Source: Chytridium lagenaria
Lineage: Eukaryota; Chytridiomycota; Chytridiomycetes; Chytridiales; Chytridiaceae
DNA: 64,000 bases
Assembly (NCBI GenBank): GCA_025449115.1
Contig: JAHLKC010000149.1
Location: 1 to 64,000 of the forward strand
Reading direction: 5' to 3'
The notes beneath the pieces are model-generated. The model was not told the DNA's origin. It saw only the letters and a program-made list of their open reading frames with translations, and ran no database searches. Shown piece by piece: positions 36,588-47,455 of the stretch (position 1 is the stretch's first letter; every line of letters starts with the position of its first letter). A program made the translations under genes and the position numbers.

Positions 36588-37766
36588 TCAGCCAAGAAGA
36601 TAAGACTGATAACGACGACGTGTTAGGTGGGAGATGTGCGATAGCAGACGAAAGGAGTGAATACCGGGCCGCGGTATCGGCTGAGGCCAACCTCCCTTCT
36701 GCATCGTAGCCGTAATGGCCTCTGACGAGAGGCGTGTGGTGATGGCCGCGGCGACGCGAGTCCCCGCGAGAGAGCTGAATGGGACTCCTGCGGAGGAGAA
36801 AATTGGGCGTAGCCGTGAATTAGCCGAAGAGACCGAAAGGTTGCGTTTGGTACAAAACGATTTGTTGGAGATTGACGGGAAGAAATAAGGTGAACCCGAT
36901 AGGGGGTGTCCCAGGAAAGCGGCCTCGCGAGCGTAAAGGAGGAGTGCCAGAACAGGGCAAGCCGCAGGCGAGGGGCATAAGATCGGCACCCTGTGAACCA
37001 AACCTGTAGTGGAGCGTGTCTTATGTTCGCTGAAAATGAGCATGACGCCCGCATGGGAAGGAAGAGACCAAACCCCAGCTGGCGGAAGACGGACAAGATC
37101 ACCTGCACGGCGGCCGGATGCTGCGGCGGTAAGTAAAAGAGCCCGCAGTTGGAGGAGGACCAAGCGGCGGAAAGGTGATTCTGCATCACGTTGACGGGCA
37201 AAGGAGTTGGCATCCTGTAAAAGGAGGTCTGCAACGACCTGAGTGGTGTTGGAGAAAACTGGGGTTGCTTGGACAGGCATGACAAAGGCCTGGGCGGCCT
37301 CCCAGGAGACAATATCCAAAAAATCGTCCACCACTGGGGAGTCCGTGGGGTTCCGCAATGATGCGCTATCTGAGGACCAAGGGTCCACGAAGCCGGAGGC
37401 GTGGAAGGCCGTCTTGAGGCGACTGCGGGCTGTTCGAAGAGCCTCTGGAGCCGCCCTAACTGGGCATATCGTGGGGTCGTATGGGACGCGAGCGTGAGGA
37501 CACGTCTCGGGTGAGGGACAAGTAGAAGGTGTGCACGAGGAGATCGAGCGGGAGCGAGAGGATGCTGATCCGGCGTGCGGACAGCCGCGCTGGTGATACT
37601 GAGTGGAGGCCTCGTGGTCCTTGTCGATCAGATAACGGATGACGTGAGTGGGAGTAGCTGAGTACCAGGGAATAGGGTGGCGACAACGCGAAAGAAACGT
37701 GTTAAACCGGCGAAGTTCGGCTTCTCTGTCCCGAAATTTAGGTAAAGATGAACGGAACGCAGACAA
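36588..37766 (-). CDS. Tyrosine recombinase of the Ngaro-like element
   Basis: Site-specific recombinase that would insert the circular cDNA of the element. The N-terminal core-binding region (RRFNTFLSRCRHPIPWYSATP) is followed by a Cys/His-containing insertion. The catalytic domain shows the first Arg in ASGRRAGDLVRL, a Lys in FSEHKTRS, a second Arg in AGTRVAAAI, then MQKGGW. The expected nucleophile Tyr lies in SADTAARYS, one frame over: a single-base break sits just after GGW (near 36690). In the unshifted frame the last Tyr is RRRYQSY. The usual His of the H-x-x-R box is not seen (AGTR). The enzyme would be active only if the break is an assembly error. Confidence 0.8.
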   Translation of the reverse strand: MSAFRSSLPKFRDREAELRRFNTFLSRCRHPIPWYSATPTHVIRYLIDKDHEASTQYHQRGCPHAGSASSRSRSISSCTPSTCPSPETCPHARVPYDPTICPVRAAPEALRTARSRLKTAFHASGFVDPWSSDSASLRNPTDSPVVDDFLDIVSWEAAQAFVMPVQATPVFSNTTQVVADLLLQDANSFARQRDAESPFRRLVLLQLRALLLTAAASGRRAGDLVRLPPAGVWSLPSHAGVMLIFSEHKTRSTTGLVHRVPILCPSPAACPVLALLLYAREAAFLGHPLSGSPYFFPSISNKSFCTKRNLSVSSANSRLRPIFSSAGVPFSSLAGTRVAAAITTRLSSEAITATMQKGGWPQPIPRPGIHSFRLLSHISHLTRRRYQSYLLG

Positions 37767-37926
37767 AGCAGTAAGTCGAGATGTGATATAAACTTCATTG
37801 ACAGGCTTGAAAAAGGAACAATGGTCAGAAAGGTGGTAGAGACAAGTGAGCTACACTAAGGGAAAAAAGGGGGAATAAGCGAAAGGTACTAGGTGGAGGG
37901 AGAAGAGAAATCGCACAGAAAGGCCT

Positions 37927-39959
37927 TCAAAGTACAAGAGAGGGCAATTGGCTGGATAGATTTTGAAGCGGTGTTATAGCCAGAAATAACGTCTGAGTCC
38001 CACGGTGGCCCAACAACACGGAATCCATGATATAAGGGATGAGCGGAGGAAACCATGAGTCCCAGCGGAGGGGAAGAACAATAACCGCAACCACGCGTAG
38101 AGAGCGTAAGTGGTTAAGAACCGACGGAATCATCGGAAAAGGAGGATAGAGGTATAAAACGGGATCCGGGAAAAAGACGGGTGGAGACCAAGAGAGGAAA
38201 TTGGTCGTAATGGCCTCGGGGTCAAAGTATCGAGAGATGAAGTCGCGGCAACGTCGGTTGTGGCGCGAGGCCATGCCATCAATATCAAACGGGCCCCAGA
38301 GAAGATCCAAGCGAGAGAAAGTAGCATCGGAAATGCGGTAGTCGCCTGAGGAGTCTTCGCGGGAAATAGCGTCCGCCTCTATGTTGAGCTTGCCGGGTAT
38401 ATGGTGGAATCGAAGAACGACGTTATGGAAACGGGCAAGGCGCCAAATGCTCTGAAGAATAGAATTCAAGAGAGGAGAACGAGAGGAACCTTTAGAGAGC
38501 GCGAGAAAAAGGCCCATATTGTCCACACCCGAGTCAACCCAACATGGAGGTGGTTTGGCCGCGAGTGCCTCCTGCAAGGAGAGGTTCTGAACTGACACGT
38601 CAATCCAGCGGCGTTCCAAGGAGGGGAGGAGGCGGGATAGAGAATTGGCGCATGCCAAAGCTTCGCGAATATTTATGGAGACGCCGGCGGAAGGAAGGAA
38701 ATCAGGGCCGAAGTCGTCGCCGACCCTAGTATCCGGGATACCAAGGGCTGAATGAAGAATGCCACCCCAACGGAAATCACTGGCATCAGTGTGGATACAC
38801 GCGTGAGATGGTTGGAGCCAGAAAGAAGAGTATTCACGAGGATCCGGAAGACCCACTCGTAGCCACTCGTGAAACTCCATCTCCAATTCGGAGGAAGAGG
38901 GAATGAAATGGTGGTGAGAGCGTCTGGCGAGGGCGATGGCCAAGTACATGGGGCGGGTGAAGGATAAGCCCCCAGGAAGGATTAACGAAAAATGTGCGCA
39001 TTTACCCGCAATGCGTTCTAGCAAGGACAGTGGAATTCGGTTGGATGACAGAGCCGAGTTGATCAGGACCAGAAAAGACGATCGTTTAGTATCTGGAATG
39101 ATGAAGCGGCGAGAGACAAAATCGATGATGAAGCCCAGGTATAGGGGGTTCCCGACAGGAATTGGGCGGGATTTGGACAAAGAGAGTATGAAACCTGATA
39201 GAACGAGAAGAAGGCAGAAAATGGCGACGCTCTCCTGGGTACGGGTTGAGTGAGAAAAACGAATGCGACGGGATCTGGGACCAATGATGAAGTCGTCGAT
39301 GTAAACCTGAGAAGGGATGGACCAGGAGCGGGCGTAGATCACAATTGCGTTGACTAGAGTCTGGCAAACAAAAGGAGATGGAGACCATCCAAATACCAGA
39401 ACCGTGGCCAGAAGGAAATATTCAATACCATCCGCTAGCACCGCACGGGTGCCAAGTATTTGCGGGAGGACGGGTGAAGCGGGATATTCATGAAGGCCGA
39501 TTTCAAGTCAATAACTGACGCGCACGTGGATTCCCAGGAAGTAAGGGAAGTGATCCCCTCCAGAGAGAAATGTGGTGGAGCCATCCACAAATTGAGGAAG
39601 GTACAGTCGTCAAACTTTCTTGGTTTGGAAGGTTCCAAGCCTGTAGGGGAAACAATATAGGGGGTGTAGGTCGAAGAACGCGTGGGGCCGAGAACGATGC
39701 GTGTGCCATTTGCGATCTCGTCCATCGTGGCTTTAGTAATGAAGGAAAGCTCCGGCGGTTTAAACTTGGGGTTGCAAAAAACTTTCCGTGGTGGGAACTG
39801 GGAGTCGTAGAGCTTGTTACGGTGAAGACCCTTAAAGGGGCGGAAGAAAGATTCGATCCGGACCCCATGTTCGACCCATGAAAGAATGGAGGAAGCTATG
39901 TCGGGGGGAGAAGCGGCTGTGATGCGGCGCCAAAAGTCCAACGGGAAGAGTTTACACAT
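37927..39959 (-). CDS. Reverse transcriptase/RNase H of the Ngaro-like element (one frame break)
   Basis: Copies element RNA into cDNA. The N-terminal part (39959-39435) has KPRKFDDCTFLN and SVIDLKSAFMNIPLH, the latter being the DLKSAF catalytic Asp motif of RT. After a single-base break near 39440 the frame continues with SPFVCQTLVN, the active-site YIDDFIIG, then KCAHFSLILPGG. The RNase H starts at HTDASDFRWGG, with REALA and DNMG supplying further acidic residues. The C-terminal PFDIDGMASRHNRRC segment is the conserved region downstream of RNase H in DIRS/Ngaro polyproteins. The gene lies 160 bp upstream of the recombinase. Confidence 0.87.
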
Positions 39960-40403
39960 CCAGCGATGAAAGAATCGGACGAAGGAAAGGAGATGTCGGA
40001 GAGTGAAGGGATATGTGTGCCGCTGAGGGCATCATCCAACATGGCCTCCATGGCAGCGAAAGATGGAGATGGGCGGGGGGAGCCGTCAAAGGAACAATGC
40101 CGAAGGGGTAGGAGGCATGGGAAAGAAATTCTGAAGGATGTGAGGCGAGAATTTTTGCACTCAAAACCAAACTGTACTTCTGTATTATAACGAGCGCCGG
40201 GAAAACGACATGGTGGAAATCCTTTCGGCTAAATCAAAGGAAAACAAAGTAGACGACGAAGGAGCTGTATAAGCTGGGAGAAAGAAACCGCGTAATGGAA
40301 AGAACAGAACGAACCAAAGAGACATAAACCAGAAGAAAGAGGGGACGAGAAAGAGGGCCTCAAAGGGCAAACGGAAATAAGCTGGAAAACGCAGAATCAA
40401 CGC

Positions 40404-42627
40404 TCAACGGCGTGGAGGAGAATAATGTCTATCATCACGAGGGCGGGAAGACGAACCCTTCTCACGGGAACGGTCATCGGGTCTATCATTGCGGTCACCG
40501 CCCGAAAACGAGAGTGCTGGGACTGTGAGTCCGACGATCAGACCTGTCTAAAACGGTCAGACTGAGAAGGAAAGCGGCCTGAACGACCTCCGTAGCGGGA
40601 GGAGTAATTGGATGTCGACGAATAAGAGCCGCGTGATGAAGAAAACCTGTTGCCACCCGTGTTGAAAGGAGTGTGCCGAGGAAAAATCTTGGGCACGAGC
40701 GAAGACCGCAGTAGCGGCGGCCACATGGGAGCGGGCAGTCCTCATATACATGATCATCCGAAGAGGAGCAATGGCGGCAAAGGGAGCGTTTGTCCGAAGA
40801 AGAAGAGGATGGGGCCGAGAGACCCAGAGAGCGCAGATCCTTGGAACGTGAGAGAGCCAAGTCATCCGCAAGTTGGCGAGCTGAGACCACCGACGGATCA
40901 ATCTGACCCACTTTAAGAACGGATGCGAAGTAATGTACCAGTTGGGTGGTCGTGCATGTGACAAAGTGGTAGAGATAGTCTGAGCGAGTTCGCGCAATTT
41001 GTAATACGACGGGGGGTGATCAAATCGGCCCCTAGAAGACCGTGAGACGTGGTCATCGATTGCATGTGAGAATGGAGGGAGAGCAATTTGGACGACAAGG
41101 CTCTAGGAGATGAAGGAACTACCGGCTGGGACGCCAATGGGGTTCAAAAGAGCGGCGCCGTGCTCTGCCAAGAGGTCACGAAGAACGTGCGCAAACATGC
41201 CCGCTGGTGCCGTGGGCGGAAGACTCTGATAAGGCGAAGTGTTAGCCGCTAAGAAAGGAGCGGGACACCAAAATTTACTAAAGAGGCGGGAATTAAACCA
41301 GAGCCCTCCCCAAATAAGCAGAAAACGAGATGCCCAAGAAAAGAGACGTGTCGTGGAGAAGCCAAAATGTTGAAACCAGGCAAAGGCAGAGACGATAAAG
41401 CTTGAGATGACCCAAAAGAAAACGAGAGTTACAAAGGGGCCGTCTAGCGCATGGAGCGTAAAGCAATGACGCCAATACAAGGAGAAATAGGAGGGGGCCT
41501 TGGTAACCCTGCGCGGGACGAAGAAACTGAAAGACCGGAGAACTGGAATCCCTGAAAAGAGCGAGCTTGTAACATAGGAGACCTGAAGGTGGATGGAGAA
41601 GGCGAAGAAAACCAACGAGAGAGGCCAAAAGCAGAGGAAAAAGAAAATAAAGGCAAAAGAAAGGTCTGTGAATCCCTTCCCAAAGGGAAGGGAGAACCTT
41701 AAAACATCCTCTGTTTGGGAAGGCCTCAAAAGAAATGGAAGAAAGAGAACTTGAATCAAAGAACACACCTGAAGGATTGCACATGACAAAGGCTCATCAT
41801 AGAGGTGTTGACCAATATCAAGGAGAGGGTCAGCGGAGTGGGAAGAGACGGGAGGTGGGTTCGTGGAACCATAGGAGCTGACGGGGGAACCAATGAGCCC
41901 TGGAAGGCAGCCAGGATGGAACGAAGGAGGGACTCTGTGGACGCGGAGAAGTGGCTGGCGGTAGAGCGGATGAACTGGAAGGTGGGGGAATGACCGGGGA
42001 GCACCAAGAGGAAGAGAAACCCCAGACAACGCAGCGGGTGAAGGCGCCAACACCGGAGGAGAAGAGCGATTTGAGGTGGAACCTGGGAAGACGAAGAACC
42101 TGAAGGAGCTGGAAGTGAAGAGATTGAGTAGAAGATGGGACGGAAAGAAGAGTCCGAGAAGGGGGGGCCGAAGAGGAAGGGACCGCAGAAAAGGAAGGTG
42201 CAGCCATGGGGCGATTCAACGACAACGGAAAGTTCGAGGCGGAGAGACGGGACGAAGGCGGGAGTTCCCCATCCTCTCCGGAAGAGGGGAGTCGCGAAAG
42301 GAGTGTGGAAGAAGAAGAAGATGATGAAGAAGACGATGAAGAAGGAACCATAAGGGACTCGAGAGGGAAGTCCCAAGAGCCTTCCGGAGATAGAGCTGGA
42401 CGAGGAAGGGACTGGAGTGCTGAGAGGAGACGGGGAACCAAAGTAAGTTTGTTCCCGGAGGAGCTGTGGCCAAGAGCGCTGAGAGCTTGCTTCAAGGCGG
42501 TGTTAGACATGGCATCTAGAGAGACCAGGTCAACCGATACGTTCGAGGAAATGAAAGAGGGATTCAATGGGTCCTCCGAGGAAGGAGGAGTAGAAGAGCG
42601 AAGTGATGGAGTAGGAGGACGAGACAT
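40404..42627 (-). CDS. Gag-like protein of the element, with SAP motif and zinc knuckle
   Basis: Putative structural protein. Starts MSRPPTPSLRSS. Residues about 38-75 (DAMSNTALKQALSALGHSS followed by GNKLTLVPRLLSAL) fit the SAP motif, a helix pair that binds DNA or chromatin. A Ser/Pro-rich region follows. The middle (about 41765-41230) changes to hydrophobic, broken frames and has a donor GTGTGT and an acceptor CAG, so it may be an intron of about 535 nt. The C-terminal part has a zinc-knuckle-like C-x2-C-x5-H-x4-C (CRHC ... HVYEDC) near 40760, then RGG/SR-rich tails ending HYSPPRR at 40404. Several frame breaks exist (near 41110, 40690 and 40500). Confidence 0.7.
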
Positions 42628-42687
42628 AGGGAAAGGAAAGAGAGAGGGAGGGTTGGGATGAGGTGTTCAGACGAGCCGTGGGAGAAT

Positions 42688-42835
42688 CGACAAACGCTGC
42701 TGTGCGCTTTGTCGAAAAGAGGAAGAAAATGTGATGCTGTCTCATAAACTGCACGTCTACAATAAAAACCTCTCCAAAAAATTCTCGGAGAATTTTGTGT
42801 GCTGCGGTTTTTATTTCTGTGTCACGGCAGTTTAT
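42688..42835 (-). repeat. Ngaro-like repeat A1 (5' terminal)
   Basis: Near-identical copy of A2, located before the gag start. It ends 70 bp from the stop of the aminopeptidase gene. Confidence 0.9.
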
Positions 42836-42904
42836 TCCTAAAAACCAATAAAACCAAAAAAGGAGGTGATTTTATTTTTACAACAAACTCTTCTGCACAT
42901 AAAG

Positions 42905-45538
42905 TCACTCATCAACCTTAATGCTCGCATCAACCGCCGCAAAGCTTTCAAAGAACGATTGGAAAAGGTCGATGGCATACTGCACATCATGCACACCGCA
43001 CGTCTCACGGATAGAATGCATGGAGAGTTGAGGGCTTCCAACATCTACGAAAATAATTTCAGCAAACAGCGTCAAAAGATGGGGGAAAAAAACAGTTCTT
43101 ACCAACAGTGCGGATACCAAGCTCAGCGGAGAGCATAGGTCCGATGGTACTTCCACAAGGGCTGTCGTTACGAACCTATAAAATCGTCGGTTTAGAAAAA
43201 AAATTTATAGACATGAATGGACTCACCACAAACTATTTAAACATGCACCAGATAGTAAATGCCCATTTCGTTAGCGTAAACACAACCAGAAAAAAAAGAA
43301 ATAATAACAATTGACGTTGTTCAAAAACCATACCTCCTGAAGCGGAACATCCTTCTTTCGGGCAAGCTCACGAAGGATCGACGTGGTAACGGCGGTGGTG
43401 GCGTACCTAAAAATATATATCAGTACCTTTGCTAAATTAAATTCCTCACCTCTGGTTTGCGTTCTGCTTAATAACGACACCCTTGTTCATAGAAGGACGG
43501 TGATTCTCCTACGTTTTACAAATATATTAGGACCGTATAAATTGGGAAACAAAAAGAAACAGTCTTTTCTTATTACCTCGTGCTTCTCGCTGTAATTAGG
43601 GTGAATAGCGTGAGCCATGTCAGCCTGTGTGAAAAGAAAAAGTTTAGACAAAACACAAAGTAGAGCAAAAAGACAAAGCCGATACCAACCGAAATGAGGA
43701 ACGACTTTTGCATGGCCCTTTCAAACGAAGACTGTGACGACGGGATAAAGGTAGTCGTGGGCATCGGGATATCGGTAGGAGATAATGATTGTGTTGTTGC
43801 CATATCATCAGAATCAGCGTCAACAAGAACCCAAGACGATCGACGAATAGATGAAGAAGATGATGAGAAGGAGAGGGAGCGTGAAGACTGTAAGAACAAA
43901 GCATACTTAAAGAAAGGAAACCAAAGGGAGAAAATGCGGAGAAGAGAGAATGATGACTCACCACGCCAGCACCTGCCAAAGCATCAACGACCTCCGCCTC
44001 TGCGAGCCTCTTTAAGGTGGACGGAAGGAGATTTGAGCCGGCACCATAGGCTGAGACGGATCCGACTTCCTCGTTATCGAATAAGGTCACAATGCGAATA
44101 GTGGGATCGTCAGCGAGGGTGTTGTTTCCGACACTGTTAATGAGGGCCTATACATCAAACAAATATGAAAAAACACACGTGTTTAGCGACGCGCAGGTAA
44201 AAACAAACAAGATGAAGGAAAAGGTTAAACGACTCACGGTGATGGCGGTGAAAGATGACATGAGGTTATCAATACGAGGGAGAAGATGAATTCATTCTCA
44301 AGACCTCCGATGGTGGAAGGCTGAGTGTCGTAGAGGCACAACTCAAAGTCGCCAATTCTCCGGCTGAAAGAGAGCGTTAGTATTATTTTCTGAGCTGGCT
44401 ATTACCTTGAACGCTAAGCTCGAAGCAAGCTCTTAAGGAACGCGGGATGATGCTTTTCGACCTCCTTGCTCCCCTCTCCGTTGAGGCTAAATAGTAAAAT
44501 CAACATTAAATACAATAGAGAGGGTAACCCACATTTTCGCGGCGCTAGCCAGCATCGGGGTGAGATGGGTCTCAGTGTTGTACTTGAATCCTTCCGTGTT
44601 CACGGCCCTGTCAAGGTGGATGGCCAAAGTGGGGATACGGAGGATGGGGCGGTCAATCTTCACGAGGTGGTGGCTGATGTTGCCGTCACCGTTACGGACG
44701 AGGACGCGACCAGCAATGCTAAGAAAAAAGTGTCAGGGATTGTGACATGATTTAGGGAATGAAATGCATTACCTGAGATCCTGTCGAACCAAGTGTTCCA
44801 AAGTCCACCGCCGTACTGAAAACATCTCTCGTTAAAACTGCTTGAGCAGAAAAACAAAAAAACTAAATAAACTTACCGTCTCAACGCCAACCTTCGCATA
44901 CCCTGCGGTCTCCTTCTTCGACCTGGCTTCACCTTCAAACAAGGCGAATCCGTATGCGCTCCAACAACCGAAAACCCATTTCCCCTTTCATACTTTCCTC
45001 CCACCGCAAAAGCCACAATCGAGCTCTGGTTCCTGGTGAAAAAGTACTTTCCACCTCGGTTCAACTTAAACACATCGCGCTCAGAGATGGAGACGAAACC
45101 AGAGGATTCCAGACGTTTACGGACTTCTGCGACGGCGTGGAAGGGGGAGGGAGACGCATTTACAAAGTCGAGGAAGGAGTGGCGGCTGCGGGGATGTCGG
45201 CCTTGGGGAAGGGGTTAGAAGGTTATAGAATAAAGGTTTGCCATGCAATGGTAGATACGGTCTCCTTAACAACATCATTTCAAGCTACTCTTATCTACAT
45301 TCATCTATTTCGAGGAAATCCAATAACTGTTGGCTTCGGCAGCAGCGGTATGTGTCGGAATACAGCGAGCCGTCCTGGATACCAGCAAGCACTTGACTGC
45401 CCCACTGCCTCATCCATTTTTCGATCCTTAGCCGTCCTGTTACGCTATCTCCAAACCCTCCCACCCATCCACACTTTCAGAGCCCAACACCCGTCATCTT
45501 CTCCCTCGCCGCATGACAAAAGCACACACTCACCATGA
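42905..45538 (-). CDS. Aspartyl aminopeptidase (M18 family)
   Basis: Cytosolic or vacuolar zinc aminopeptidase (DNPEP/Ape4 type) that removes N-terminal Asp or Glu. About eight exons were read from the minus strand. Family landmarks in order: [17 protein letters not shown] (near 45160), [31 protein letters not shown] (zinc His and Asp), [32 protein letters not shown] (catalytic and zinc Glu pair), SADMAHA, the last metal His region, and [15 protein letters not shown] near the end. The stop is at 42905-42907. The start is uncertain: ATG at 45536-45538 is directly followed by a GTGAGT donor and would join to GCCGACATC at about 45209 through a 330-nt intron. Frame breaks occur near 45178 (CCC one short) and near 44925. 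Confidence 0.88.
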
Positions 45539-45963
45539 TGGATACGGATCGCTTGAACAAGGAAATTTTGAGAGGATCGGAAGCTTACTTTTTGCCGTCA
45601 GCTGTGACAAGGCCAAATAGGGACAGAGTGGGGGGTTTATTCGCCGGAATGGCGTGCGCGTAGGTGAAGGCGTCGATGTTGGTCGACGCACAGCTCGGAA
45701 AGATCCATTGAGCCCTCTACATTTGTGAATAAGAAACATTGGAAAAAAATATCAAAAGCTGTATGGGAAACGACATCCATCTCAAATACTAGAAAACAAT
45801 GCAGAGAGCGTCGTAAGAGTACGCATGTGTTGATATACGCGTTCAACTTGGAATGAAGCCTTCAAATTAAAAAACAGTAACAAAAAAACCAACTTTTGAA
45901 TGATAAATATTGGTGAAATGGATTAAGGAACACTCAAAACATATATAAAGTACGTTCTTCTTT
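45539..45963. other. Upstream region of the aminopeptidase with an unassigned exon-like frame
   Basis: On the minus strand, an open stretch from about 45720 to 45595, bounded by TTTGTAG and a GTAAGC donor, encodes INDIVIDUAL motifs such as NIDAFTYAHAIPANKP and LSLFGLVTADGKK. I cannot place it in a family or in the aminopeptidase. It may be a 5' exon of that gene or a remnant. The rest is AT-rich. Confidence 0.35.
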
Positions 45964-46312
45964 TTAAACAACGTACGTCTTTCGCCACTTCTTATTTATT
46001 TGGGACTTCACAGGATTTTCCTGTCCATATTTTTCCCGAAGCTCCAACCTCTCCAACTTCTCCAACAACTTTGGATCCCAAATACTCTTCCATGATTTTC
46101 AGAGTTGCTATATATTGCGGCGTTCCAGCCGGCACCGTGGTTGATGTAATAGCAATACGACGCATGACGTCCCATCTGTAGCCACAAGCTTTTCTAAATC
46201 CGACCCTTTTTATTTGAACCGCAAAAGGGTGGGGCAGATATCCGTTCTCTGTACGAAAAAAAGAGTCAAATCGTGCGGAATGTTTTCACATAAGAATACC
46301 CCAGTTATTACC
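45964..46312 (-). pseudogene. Fragment resembling the C-terminus of the TRPV-type channel gene
   Basis: An exon-like stretch (46248-45964) with a TACAG acceptor encodes DVMRRIAITSTTVPAGT and, after a one-base shift, SIWDPKLLEKLERLELREK. These parallel DLPMRMIASTDPKSP and SWDPELLERLENDG in the C-terminal exon of the channel at 50.3-50.6 kb, in the same order and strand. A preceding exon-like frame ends at a GTAATA donor at 46312. No channel core is present, so this is a 3' fragment or a strongly diverged second copy. Similarity is short, and nothing shows it is expressed. Confidence 0.45.
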
Positions 46313-47081
46313 TTATCATCTGCATTTCTCTTTGATCAGACTTTTGTATCAACTTTTGGATAGAAAGTAAAGAGCTTTTACGAAGTAAATGTGGACTGAA
46401 AATAAAATGAGAACACGTCCCGTAAACAATATATTCCAAAACACTTAGATTACGGCTCAAATGTGGTATATGATTGCACGACATTAGAGGAGAAGTGGGA
46501 GAGACATGCAGAATTATCAACCCAACACAGCAACCCTTCAACAATTACGAGGAAACCAGACACACACGCCCTTCTTCAAAACAACAATAAAAACATCAAG
46601 ACCAAATTGTCAAGTGTCTCATGGAGCGTCAACAGCGAGGCAAGTTGATCCGCTTCTAACAAACAACTTTCAACCATGGGTAAGGGGGCAACACATCAGA
46701 GTGATCCGCAATACATGGCAAGGATGGGGGTGGGGGAGGCCAAAAAACGCCTTTTTTGTGAGTAAACAAGAAAGCAAATCCATAACTTGATCGACCGTAT
46801 CGAGGAAAGGGAGAGAGGGCAAGCCCTCATTACGACGTGTTGTTGCTTTTCGTCATCTCCATCTCCTCGTCGAGTTCCTGATAACTTGATGGCGGGCACC
46901 GATGGCGTTGATGACCTGCAGCCTTTGGTCATGTTGTGTGAAGTGTTGCTCAAGGGTGCCGGCCGTGTTGTCGGTGGAGGTGGGAGGAAAGGGGGTGTGT
47001 GAAGGTGATGATGGTGATGTTGGACACCCCCTAACCTCCCGAGCTCTGCCTTGACGCCGCCGTAAAGATGATGTGTGGCTA

Positions 47082-47400
47082 TCATCTTGTGCAATGGTGA
47101 TGTTGCGTTGGTGAAGGGTGATGTGAATTGTTGATGGTGTGATGTGTTGTGGCGGGCGTCATTGCGGGCGAGTGTATGAAGAAGTGATCAGAGTGGCTAT
47201 GATCATGAGCGGTGGTGATGTTGGATTGGTGAAGGGTGATGTGTGTTGTTATAGGTGTGGTTTTGTGGTAGGCACCTGCATTGTGAGGAAGTGTGTTGTG
47301 GAGGAAGTTGTGTGGAAGAGTGTGTGGATGTGGATGTGAATGGGTAGCAGGATGGAAGAGGCTTTTTGAGTACGGGTGTGTTGAATATGGCTTTTGGGGC
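47082..47400 (-). other. His/Pro-rich open frame downstream of left TATA
   Basis: Encodes Thr/His-rich peptide containing HITLHQS, SDHFFIHSPAMTPATT and HHPSPTQHHHC. The right arm has the same frame starting at ATG 49146. In the left arm the matching ATG is followed by a frame shift. The composition is simple, and coding status is unproven. Confidence 0.3.
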
Positions 47401-47444
47401 TGTTTGCTTGTATGTGAGATGCTAGAATAGAGGGGGAGACCACC

Positions 47445-47455
47445 CCTTTTTATAG
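47445..47455 (-). promoter_or_regulatory. TATA box, outward-facing, left arm
   Basis: CTATAAAAAGG on the minus strand, followed by GGTGGTCTCC and CATCTCACATACAAGCAAAC, matching the right arm in sequence and spacing. Confidence 0.6.

Larger units (their letters stand above)
36008..42835 (-). mobile_element. Ngaro-like tyrosine-recombinase retrotransposon with split direct repeats
   Basis: A 6.8-kb element on the minus strand with the order A1 - gag - RT/RNase H - tyrosine recombinase - B1 - A2 - B2. A1 (42688-42835) and A2 (36199-36345) are about 147 bp and differ by a single-base indel. B1 (36346-36384) and B2 (36011-36049) share 39 bp with one or two mismatches. This split-repeat layout, with a tyrosine recombinase instead of an integrase and no LTRs, is the mark of Ngaro elements in the DIRS order. 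Between A2 and B2 lie about 150 bases with two strong hairpins. It sits between the 3' ends of a small-family gene and the aminopeptidase, and breaks neither. Near-identity of A1 and A2 implies a recent insertion. Confidence 0.9.
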
